This document shows, one piece after another, positions 1-5,933 of a stretch of DNA of 5,934 bases. The notes below the pieces were generated by a model that was given only the letters and a program-made list of their open reading frames with translations, had not been told where the DNA came from and did no database searches. Position 1 is the first letter of the stretch. Every line of letters begins with the position of its first letter. This DNA is from Verrucomicrobiota bacterium (GTDB lineage: Bacteria > Verrucomicrobiota > Verrucomicrobiia > Opitutales > Opitutaceae), in the NCBI GenBank assembly GCA_023446865.1, contig JAEXPL010000039.1:1-5934 (forward strand), read 5' to 3'. Both the position numbers and the translations under genes were made by a program.

Positions 1-93
1 CCACAATGGGGGGCGGGGGAGGCGAGGGGAACAAAAAAGTCGATACCGGCCGGGGCGAAACTGACGGTTGAAGGCTCTGCCGGGTTTGGTTCA
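1..93. other. Window edge upstream of pdxA, no gene called
   Basis: The first 30 bases are very G-rich on the + strand: 18 of the 22 bases at 8-29 are G. The other two + frames close at TGA 62-64 and TGA 69-71, so either could be the tail of a gene that begins outside the window, but neither short tail is recognisable. The pdxA frame itself has no stop between base 1 and its ATG, so pdxA could also begin further upstream. No convincing promoter or ribosome binding site is visible. Confidence 0.4.
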
Positions 94-1089
94 ATGGCGG
101 AAACACCTTTCCTGATGGCCACCCCTCCTTCCTCCCGAACGCGCACCACCAAACCCCGTCTGGCCATCACCTGTGGTGATCCGGCCGGCGTCGGGCCTGA
201 GCTCGTGGCCGAGGGGGCCTGCAAGCATCGTTCGGGCGCGAGGCATGTGACGTTGCTCGGGCCGGAATCGTGGCTCGTTGGGCTGAAGGGGCGTTGTGAC
301 GCACAACTGGTGGCGGTCGGCGATGAATCCTTCCGTGCCAGCCCCGGGAAGCCGACGTTGGCCGGGGCGCGGATCGCGTTGGCGGCGATGGAAGTCGCGG
401 CGCAGGGCTGCGTTGATGGCGATTTCGACGCGGTGGTGACGGGACCAGTGAGCAAGGAATGGCTGGCGAAGGTCTCGCCGGGGTTCGTCGGACAGACCGA
501 GTTTTTCGCCGAGCGCTGGGGCGGGGAGCCGACGATGATGTTTGCCGGCGGCAGACTGCGGATGGCCCTGGCCACTTGGCATGTGCCGTTGCGGGCGGTC
601 CCACGCGAACTTACGCCCGAACGGTTGGAGCGGGCGGTGCGGCGGGCCGACTGGCTGTGCCGGGCGGAAGGAATTGCCGTGCCTCGGATTGCGGTGTGCG
701 GCCTCAACCCCCATGCGGGTGAGCACGGTCTGCTCGGCGAGGAGGAGGAGCGCTGGATGAAGGCATTATTGCGGAGACTCCGGAGGAGCCTGCCGGGCGT
801 GAGCGAGCCGTTGCCGGGCGACACTGTCTTCATGCGGGCGCTCAAGGGCGAGTTCGACGCCACGGTGGCGGTCTACCACGACCAGGGTTTGGCGCCGCTG
901 AAGGCGGTGGATTTCGACCGCAGCGTGAACATCACGCTGGGCCTGCCTCATATTCGTACGAGCCCTGATCACGGAACGGCGTTCGCGATCGCCGGGCAAG
1001 GGAAGGCCGACGGGGGGAGTCTGGCGGCGGCGATTCGCATGGCGGAACGGCTGGCTCGCGCGCAGTTGCGACTCGGCCGGCCCTGCTAG
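94..1089 (+). CDS. pdxA: 4-hydroxythreonine-4-phosphate dehydrogenase PdxA
   Basis: PdxA oxidises 4-phosphooxy-L-threonine with NAD(P); the product decarboxylates and is condensed by PdxJ in the DXP-dependent pyridoxal phosphate pathway, in the cytoplasm. The 331 residues match the family length (E. coli about 329). Visible family motifs are ITCGDPAGVGPEL near residues 25-37, TGPVSK (116-121), the three metal-binding histidines in ATWHVPL (H163), GLNPHAGE (H207) and YHDQGLAPLK (H262), and the closing NITLGLPHIRTSPDHGT block (279-295). One oddity is GQTEF at 133-137, where E. coli-type enzymes have GHTE, a substrate-contacting histidine. The start is uncertain: ATG 94 and ATG 115 are both in frame and neither has a Shine-Dalgarno site. 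ATG 115 lies closer to where homologues begin. Family assignment is secure. infC follows after 112 bases in the same direction, but the two functions are unrelated. Confidence 0.95.
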   Translation: MAETPFLMATPPSSRTRTTKPRLAITCGDPAGVGPELVAEGACKHRSGARHVTLLGPESWLVGLKGRCDAQLVAVGDESFRASPGKPTLAGARIALAAMEVAAQGCVDGDFDAVVTGPVSKEWLAKVSPGFVGQTEFFAERWGGEPTMMFAGGRLRMALATWHVPLRAVPRELTPERLERAVRRADWLCRAEGIAVPRIAVCGLNPHAGEHGLLGEEEERWMKALLRRLRRSLPGVSEPLPGDTVFMRALKGEFDATVAVYHDQGLAPLKAVDFDRSVNITLGLPHIRTSPDHGTAFAIAGQGKADGGSLAAAIRMAERLARAQLRLGRPC

Positions 1090-1201
1090 GTTTCGGGTGC
1101 CGTCCGAACCGCCTGTCCAGAAATGGGTTGAAACCCGCCACACGACCGGGCAAACAGTCGCCGATCCTCCCTCCCTTCGTAGAACGAAATCCGACTAGTT
1201 G

Positions 1202-1876
1202 ATGCAGAAACCTCCTTCTTTCGCCGGATCCAATCCGGGCAGCAGTGGCTCCAGCAGCAGCGGCCCTCAGCGGCCGGGCTTTCAACAGCGGGGGCGAAAC
1301 AACGACCCCTACGCCCATATCCGGCGAAACCTCCGCATCAAGGCGGCCCAGGTTCGGGTGATCGATCCCGACGGCAAACAGCTCGGGGTGATGTCCTCGG
1401 ACCAAGCCTACAAGATCGCTCAGCAGATCGGCCTCGACCTCGTCGAAGTGGCGCCCAACGCCACCCCGCCAGTCTGCCGCATCCTCGACTTCGGCAAGTA
1501 CATCTACGAGGAGAACAAGAAGACGAAGTCCTCGAAGAGCGGTGCGACCAAGATCAAGGAGATCGAGCTCACCGCCCGCATCGATCCGCACGATCTGATG
1601 ACGAAGCTCACGCATGCCGAGGCCTTTCTCCACGAAGGCAACAAGGTCAAGATGCGCCTGAAGTTCCGAGGCCGCGAGATGGCCCATGTCGAGATCGGCT
1701 TCGCGGTCATCACCAAGGCCCTCGCCGAACTTGCGACGGTTGGTCATCCCGATTCCGAGCCCAAGCTCGCCGGTCGCAACATCATGGTGATGGTGTCCCC
1801 GCTTCCAGCGAACAAGCGCAAGCTCCGGCTGAACACCGAAGCGCCCGCCGTGCCTTCGAACCCGCCGGCGGCCTGA
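1202..1876 (+). CDS. infC: Translation initiation factor IF3
   Basis: IF3 binds the 30S ribosomal subunit, prevents premature 50S joining and checks the start codon and initiator tRNA. The conserved N-domain begins at about residue 38 (RRNLRIKAAQVRVIDPDGK) and contains NATPPVCRILDFGKYIYE (86-103), which fits the IF3 signature. A charged linker of lysines follows, then the C-domain (about 118-210) with KVKMRLKFRGREMAH. Before the core is an unusual extension of about 37 residues rich in Ser, Gly, Gln and Pro; a Pro/Ala-rich tail of about 14 residues follows it. Total length is 224 residues against 180 in E. coli. An in-frame TAG at 1196-1198 sits directly before TTG 1199 and ATG 1202, so translation must start at one of these tandem codons or inside the extension. 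No Shine-Dalgarno sequence is visible. The amidase gene begins 13 bases after the stop; rpmI and rplT do not follow. Confidence 0.96.
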   Translation: MQKPPSFAGSNPGSSGSSSSGPQRPGFQQRGRNNDPYAHIRRNLRIKAAQVRVIDPDGKQLGVMSSDQAYKIAQQIGLDLVEVAPNATPPVCRILDFGKYIYEENKKTKSSKSGATKIKEIELTARIDPHDLMTKLTHAEAFLHEGNKVKMRLKFRGREMAHVEIGFAVITKALAELATVGHPDSEPKLAGRNIMVMVSPLPANKRKLRLNTEAPAVPSNPPAA

Positions 1877-1889
1877 TCGGTTGCATGCC

Positions 1890-2885
1890 ATGATGCGCCC
1901 TCTCCTCGGCCGTCGGGTCGTCGGGTGCTTCGTGGCGTTGGCGCTCGCCGCTGGCGCGGCTGCGCAGGTGGAGCGACTCTACGACACGGACTATGTCCCG
2001 GCCGTGACCATTGGTGCGCGGGCCGGTCTTGCTTCGTCATGGCTGGAACCCCAGCGGAAGCTTCGGTTGGCCGACAAGGACACCCGGCTCGATCTGGAGG
2101 TCGACAGTCGCGATTGCGAACTCGATGGCTTGCGCGTCTTTCTGGGGGATCCGGCCGTGCAGAATCGGCGTTCGATCTACGTCAGCAAGATCGATCGCGA
2201 CCGGTTCCTGCTGCCGATCCTCAATCCGCGAAACATCGGTGGACCGGTGCCGCAATTGCGCACGATCGTCATCGATGCGGGCCACGGCGGAAAGGATGAC
2301 GGCACGGCCAACGCCAAGCTTCGGCTGAAGGAGAAGGACATGACCCTCGATGTCGCTCACCGGTTGGAGAAGATTCTCCGAAAGGCGGGCTATCAGGTGG
2401 TGATGACGCGGCGGCGTGACAGTTTCGTGCCGTTGCCCCTGCGGCCGGCGCTGGCCAACAAGGTGAAGGCCGATCTCTTCATCAGCATCCATTTCAACGC
2501 CATCGATAACAAGGCGATCGCCGGCAGCGAAACCTACATCCTCACGCCGCAACACCAGCGATCGACCAGCAGCGACAAACGGATGCCGGACGACAAGGTT
2601 AAGCAGCCTGGCAACGACTTCGATGCATGGAATGCGGTGCTCGGTTATCGGATGCACCGCGCGGTCATCCAGTCGCTGCAAGGATTCGACCGGGGTTTGA
2701 AGCGCGCCCGTTTTGCGGTGCTGCGCGATCTCCAGTGTCCGGGGTTGCTCGTCGAAGGCGGCTATCTCTCGAACGAGGCCGAGGCGCGGAAGATCGGCTC
2801 CGCGGAGTGGCGCCAGAAGCTGGCGCAGACCATCGCCAACGGCGTGGGCGAGTACCGCGCCGCGTTGAACGCGGCGCGGAAGTGA
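1890..2885 (+). CDS. Secreted N-acetylmuramoyl-L-alanine amidase (Amidase_3 family)
   Basis: This is a zinc hydrolase that cuts the bond between N-acetylmuramic acid and L-alanine in peptidoglycan, acting in the periplasm during cell separation or wall turnover. Residues 1-26 form a signal peptide (RR then a hydrophobic VVGCFVALALAAGAAA core). Residues about 35-115 form a beta-rich domain that resembles copper-amine-oxidase-N-like stalk domains and contains LRVFLGDPAV. The catalytic domain (about 124-328) has the expected zinc ligands: H132 in IDAGHGG, E148 in LKEKD and H201 in SIHFNA, plus the catalytic E289 in LLVEGGYLSN. A polar, Pro/Asp/Lys-rich insertion lies between H201 and E289 (about 221-245). 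Total length is 331 residues. ATG 1890 was chosen, with ATG 1893 next to it equally possible; TTG 1881 would add three residues. No Shine-Dalgarno site is seen. The 13-base gap to infC suggests co-transcription. It resembles AmiA/AmiC enzymes in fold, but orthology is not established, so no symbol is given. Confidence 0.92.
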   Translation: MMRPLLGRRVVGCFVALALAAGAAAQVERLYDTDYVPAVTIGARAGLASSWLEPQRKLRLADKDTRLDLEVDSRDCELDGLRVFLGDPAVQNRRSIYVSKIDRDRFLLPILNPRNIGGPVPQLRTIVIDAGHGGKDDGTANAKLRLKEKDMTLDVAHRLEKILRKAGYQVVMTRRRDSFVPLPLRPALANKVKADLFISIHFNAIDNKAIAGSETYILTPQHQRSTSSDKRMPDDKVKQPGNDFDAWNAVLGYRMHRAVIQSLQGFDRGLKRARFAVLRDLQCPGLLVEGGYLSNEAEARKIGSAEWRQKLAQTIANGVGEYRAALNAARK

Positions 2886-2899
2886 TCGGGTGGCCACGC

Positions 2900-2922
2900 G
2901 GGGCGCATTTCTTTGGCGCCTC
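2900..2922 (+). terminator. GC-rich hairpin after the amidase gene, possible terminator
   Basis: Bases 2900-2906 (GGGGCGC) pair with 2916-2922 (GCGCCTC), giving a seven-pair stem with one G-T pair around a nine-base loop. It lies 14 bases after the amidase stop codon in the gap before the convergent cytochrome gene. Only a short T run (CCATTTG) follows, so it is a weak candidate for intrinsic termination. A second, smaller hairpin (2963-2967 with 2973-2977) lies nearer the end of the cytochrome gene and has no T tract on either strand. Confidence 0.35.
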
Positions 2923-2988
2923 CATTTGCCGGACACGATGGGCGAGCTCCGGGCCGGCGGTGGTCGGGTGCGCCGACACTGCGTGCGC

Positions 2989-5124
2989 TCAATGGGTCAA
3001 CCGTGTGCTCATCGCGTAGATGATCAGGGCGAGGAGCACGAGACCGAGTCCGAAGAAGAGGAACCCGAAGGTGCGGGCGATCGGGCGCCGCGCCTCCCAG
3101 TCGTCCTTCACCCGGTGTTCGTCGAGGCGGCCTTCGGCGACAAGGCGGTCGTGCCAGCGCTTGCGCTCGTGGAGCAGCTCGCTCTTCGAGATGCGACCGG
3201 AGAAGATCACCGTGTCCATCGGGAATTTCTCCAGACGGAAGTGGGTGTTGAAGAAGTGGAAGGTGAAGATGAACCCGGCGGCGAGCAGGGCCTCGTCGGA
3301 GTGGACGACGTGAGCGATGTTGATGGCCCAGCCGGGCAGGAACTTCGTGAAGAAGGCCGGGAACCACATGATGAGGCCGGAGACGCCGATCGCGAACACG
3401 CCCCAGAACACGGCGAAGTAGTCGAAACGTTCCCAGTACGTCCAGCGGTCGAACTGCGGGCGCGGTCCCTTGCCGAAGAACCAGCGGTTGTGGGCGACGA
3501 AGTCGCGCCAGTCCTGCCAGGACGGGACCATCGAGTCGGGGCCGAACACGGCGGCGAGCAATCGGCGCGGCGCCAGCCGGCCGGTGGCCGGATCGCGGAG
3601 AACCGCGCGGCGGCGCCAGAGGACGCCGACCAGCGAAGAGAGATGCAGGCCAAAATAGCCGAAGGTGACGACTGCTCCAAAATGGTGGAGCGAGCGTGCG
3701 ACCTCGGCCCCGCCGAGGAGGCTGAAGATCGCCTTGGCCCAGTCGGTGTAGTAGAACTTCAACGGCATGCCGGTGACCACCAGCAGCAGGAAGCTTGTGA
3801 CGACCGTGAGATGGAGGAACCGTTCGAAAGGCGTGAAGCGGGTGAACCACTCGTCGTCCTTCTGGATCTCGACCTTGGCCTCCCGGAATTGCTTCGAGTC
3901 GTGGAGGAACAGGTAGACGGAGCGCACCAGCCAGAAGAGGGTGTGGATGCCGAAGAATGCGAAGGTCCCCACGAGCAGGGTCGTCATGAAGAGGAAGACC
4001 TTGTTGAGCGTCGGGTAGTTGGCCCGGTCGAGCGGGTTGGCGTGCGGCCGGTACTCGGTGAATCTCTCGTTCACCCCCGGGTGGCAGCGGCGACAGGTGG
4101 AGACGATGTTGTGGGTCGAAAGACGGGAGGCGGGATCGGCGACGGGCAGGACATCGTGGTGTCCGTGGCAATCGTAACAGGCGGCCACATCGGGGGCGAC
4201 GTTCGGGCGCCCGAGCGCCATGGCCTTGCCGTGGTAGGTGTCGCGGTAGTGCTGCAGCCGGTCCTCGTGGCATTTGCCGCAACGTTGGTCGCTACCGGCC
4301 TTGAAGTGGGCGCTGACGGGATTCTCGATGTCGTGCGCGGTGTGGCAGTCGGAGCAGACCGGGCCGCGTTTGTCGCCTTGGGCTAGGATCTTGCCGTGGA
4401 CGCTGGTGCGGTAGATCTCCTCCACGCCGACGTGGCATTTGCCGCAGGTGCGCGCGATATTGAGGTGATTCGTGTGGGAGCGCTTGTCGACCGAACGGCG
4501 GATGTCGTGGACGCCGTGGCAGTCGTTGCAGGAGGGCGCGACCACGAGCCCCATCTGGAGCAGGGCCCGGCCGTGGATGCTCTCCATGTAGTGGCCGGCC
4601 GCCTCGGCATTCGAGATCTTGTACTCGGTCGTCAGAGCCGAGTTGCTGTGGCACTTCGCGCAGGTGCGCGGGAGGTTGAATTTGAAGACGGGGCTGGCAA
4701 GTGAGGTCGTGGCGACGATGTCGTGGGCACCGTGGCAGTCGACGCACCGGGCGGCGCCGGAGTTGCCCATCTGCTGGCTCACGCCGTGGATGCTCGAGGC
4801 GTATTCGGCGGCGGCCGCCGTGTGGCAGGTCGCGCATTGCGCCGGGCGCAGTTTGTCCGCGTGCGGGATGTCCTCGATGTCCGCGTGGCAGTCGACGCAG
4901 GCCAGACTGCGGTGGACGGAGCTGGCGAAGCGTCCGGTAGCGAAGGCCGGGGCGATGCCGACTTTGCGAGCAGGGACGGGGCCGTTCGCGATGGAGTCGT
5001 GGCAGTCGAAACACTCCGAGTTCTCGGGTTTGCCGTGCAGCCCGCATGCGGCGCACAGGAGCAAGACGGAAAGCAGCCGGCGAGTGAGCGTGGGGGACGA
5101 CCGAGCGGGGGCGGCGCTGGACAT
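2989..5124 (-). CDS. Eleven-haem cytochrome c fused to membrane cytochrome b (CbcL-like quinol oxidoreductase)
   Basis: The likely role is to take electrons from the quinol pool and pass them to periplasmic or extracellular acceptors; this is inferred from architecture. Residues 1-31 form a signal peptide (RR then a LLSVLLL core) that exports the haem domain. Eleven CXXCH sites begin at residues 38, 76, 97, 127, 155, 199, 227, 257, 282, 316 and 344. They form five two-haem modules plus a last single haem. Each full module has a pattern like SxHG between its haems and CxDCHGxHD at the second. The C-terminal part (about 370-705) has six predicted membrane helices at about 374-400, 435-455, 478-502, 568-588, 610-626 and 685-705. 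Histidines at 438, 480/481, 494, 605, 608 and 623 are candidate b-haem ligands, as in FdnI/HydC-type cytochrome b. Geobacter CbcL has the same order but nine c haems. ATG 5124 gives a normal signal peptide; ATG 5202 and ATG 5280 are in frame and would add 26 or 52 residues. No start has a Shine-Dalgarno site. Length is 711 residues. Confidence 0.88.
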   Translation of the reverse strand: MSSAAPARSSPTLTRRLLSVLLLCAACGLHGKPENSECFDCHDSIANGPVPARKVGIAPAFATGRFASSVHRSLACVDCHADIEDIPHADKLRPAQCATCHTAAAAEYASSIHGVSQQMGNSGAARCVDCHGAHDIVATTSLASPVFKFNLPRTCAKCHSNSALTTEYKISNAEAAGHYMESIHGRALLQMGLVVAPSCNDCHGVHDIRRSVDKRSHTNHLNIARTCGKCHVGVEEIYRTSVHGKILAQGDKRGPVCSDCHTAHDIENPVSAHFKAGSDQRCGKCHEDRLQHYRDTYHGKAMALGRPNVAPDVAACYDCHGHHDVLPVADPASRLSTHNIVSTCRRCHPGVNERFTEYRPHANPLDRANYPTLNKVFLFMTTLLVGTFAFFGIHTLFWLVRSVYLFLHDSKQFREAKVEIQKDDEWFTRFTPFERFLHLTVVTSFLLLVVTGMPLKFYYTDWAKAIFSLLGGAEVARSLHHFGAVVTFGYFGLHLSSLVGVLWRRRAVLRDPATGRLAPRRLLAAVFGPDSMVPSWQDWRDFVAHNRWFFGKGPRPQFDRWTYWERFDYFAVFWGVFAIGVSGLIMWFPAFFTKFLPGWAINIAHVVHSDEALLAAGFIFTFHFFNTHFRLEKFPMDTVIFSGRISKSELLHERKRWHDRLVAEGRLDEHRVKDDWEARRPIARTFGFLFFGLGLVLLALIIYAMSTRLTH

Positions 5125-5388
5125 GCGTGCGAACTGTGCGTCGGGTGCAGCGGACCGCAAACGGAAATCGAACCGGGCGGTGGCATACCGAGGGACCGAC
5201 ATGAGGGAGAAATGCTCGTTTGACGGGGCCGGGTCCAAGCCTACGTTGCCGCTGCACCCTGCGGTGTTCGTGTTGTTCATTACCACGCTCTCTGCCCTAT
5301 ATTTCTGCTCCGGGAGCCGGAACCGGCGGTGAATGTCAGGCCGTCCATCGGAAGGCAGACACTGTCGGGAGGCGCCCACTTGAACTTA

Positions 5389-5407
5389 AAATGGACTAGA
5401 GCCATTT
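5389..5407. promoter_or_regulatory. AT-rich inverted repeat between divergent genes, possible operator
   Basis: AAATGG at 5389-5394 and CCATTT at 5402-5407 are perfect inverted arms around a seven-base spacer. Pairing continues imperfectly outward (TT with AA one base beyond the arms). An adjacent eight-base palindrome, TGAATTCA, occupies 5407-5414. The patch is about two thirds A+T inside a GC-rich window and sits between two divergent genes, a typical place for a regulator site. It does not match FNR or another consensus I know, so the assignment is speculative. Confidence 0.25.
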
Positions 5408-5480
5408 GAATTCACGGCACAGGCGGGGTGCACTCTTTCCCAGATCCGGTCGAAAACCTTGCGAAAGTTGCTCGACCCCC

Positions 5481-5510
5481 TAGACGGCGACCGGCGCTTT
5501 CTGTTATAAA
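5481..5510 (+). promoter_or_regulatory. Extended -10 promoter for the downstream gene, predicted leaderless
   Basis: TGTTATAAA at 5502-5510 is an extended -10 box: TG, one base, then TATAAA, matching five of six consensus bases. TAGACG at 5481-5486 matches four of six bases of the -35 consensus with an 18-base spacer. The -10 box ends six bases before ATG 5517, so transcription should begin at or within a base or two of the start codon. The mRNA would then have little or no leader. Confidence 0.55.
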
Positions 5511-5516
5511 CCCATT

Positions 5517-5933
5517 ATGGACGCTGAGAACCTCATTCCCGAAATCGCCCGGTTCGCCATTTTCGAAGGTGCGCTTCCGAGCACTCGCCCGGAGGACATC
5601 ATCCACCTCGGGGGAAAGGTGCGCGCCGCCAACGCCGGTCGCGGCATCGAACTCGGCGTGGAGAAATTCTTGTGGGTCCATGAGAAGGAGGCGTTGCGCA
5701 TGTTCGGGCCCAACCCCGCCGGAGCCGCCACCGCCATCCGTTCCCTGATCTTCAACTACCTGCTGCCTGAACTCGGGGCGATCCCGCAGGAAGCGCTCGC
5801 CACTGAGCTGGCGACCATGGAAATCAAGCCGGATACGAAGTTGGACGTGCCAGTGCTCTTCAAAAAGATCTCGACGCCGCCGAAGGTGGAGAAGCCCGCC
5901 AAGAACGAGAAAGGCGCCAAGGGCGCGCGTTAG
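5517..5933 (+). CDS. Conserved-looking hypothetical protein of 138 residues
   Basis: I do not recognise this protein and assign no function. It has no signal peptide and no membrane helix, so it is probably cytoplasmic. Residues 1-100 look like a compact, mixed helical fold with hydrophobic stretches such as ARFAIFEGAL (11-20), FLWVHEKEALRMFG (51-64) and IRSLIFNYLLPELG (74-87). From about residue 112 the chain becomes a basic, low-complexity tail rich in Lys, Pro and Ala, with eight Lys/Arg among the last 23 residues; this could bind nucleic acid or an acidic partner. It contains no cysteine. Bases at third codon positions are mostly G/C and the reading frame is clean, which supports a real gene. 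ATG 5517 is the natural start because the -10 box lies directly upstream. It is divergent from the cytochrome gene and may share control with it, but nothing links the two functions. The TAG stop is one base from the window end. Confidence 0.75.
   Translation: MDAENLIPEIARFAIFEGALPSTRPEDIIHLGGKVRAANAGRGIELGVEKFLWVHEKEALRMFGPNPAGAATAIRSLIFNYLLPELGAIPQEALATELATMEIKPDTKLDVPVLFKKISTPPKVEKPAKNEKGAKGAR

Larger units (their letters stand above)
5125..5516. other. Divergent control region between the cytochrome and the 138-residue protein gene
   Basis: If the cytochrome starts at 5124, this 392-base stretch has no established gene. Bases 5125-5280 stay open in the cytochrome frame, with about three quarters G/C at third codon positions, so part of it may be coding for a longer cytochrome N-terminus. 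Bases 5380-5415 form an AT-rich patch with a dyad centred near 5398. The + strand promoter for the downstream gene lies at 5481-5510. On the minus strand, a weak TATAGG (5301 down to 5296) could serve the cytochrome, but no good -35 box accompanies it. No tRNA, small RNA or riboswitch was recognised. Confidence 0.5.

Noticed and set aside
8..29. G-quadruplex upstream of pdxA
   Set aside because: Only three runs of three or more G are present (8-13, 15-19, 26-29), so a standard three-layer quadruplex would need a bulged fourth run.
1125..1136. Inverted repeat GGGTT-GA-AACCC between pdxA and infC
   Set aside because: Only five pairs with a two-base loop and no T tract; too weak to call a terminator or leader structure. 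A TTGAAA inside it could be a -35 box, but no -10 box follows at 16-18 bases.
932..1891. Minus-strand open frame of 319 codons opposite pdxA and infC
   Set aside because: It spans two well-supported genes and their gap on the other strand, and its composition is that of a GC shadow.
2037..2936. Minus-strand open frame of 299 codons opposite the amidase
   Set aside because: Lies antisense to clear catalytic motifs of the amidase and shows no domain of its own.
2762..4282. Minus-strand open frame of 506 codons in another frame of the cytochrome region
   Set aside because: Arg/Pro/His-rich shadow translation overlapping both the cytochrome and the amidase end, with no recognisable motif.
2890..4386. 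Long + strand open frame of 498 codons opposite the cytochrome gene
   Set aside because: Its translation is a Glu/Asp/Val/Arg-rich antisense shadow of a GC-rich gene with no domain. The minus strand carries eleven haem motifs and membrane helices.
4042..5013. DNA tandem repeat or CRISPR-like array in the cytochrome gene
   Set aside because: The periodicity is at protein level (two-haem modules of variable length); the DNA copies are diverged and coding.
5020..5050. Lipoprotein cleavage site in the cytochrome signal peptide
   Set aside because: The residues before the second cysteine read L-C-A-A-C, which lacks the Leu at -3 of a normal lipobox; an ordinary Sec signal fits better.
5296..5301. 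Minus-strand -10 box TATAGG for the cytochrome gene
   Set aside because: Matches four of six bases and has no acceptable -35 box at 16-18 bases; noted in the intergenic entry but not called as a promoter.
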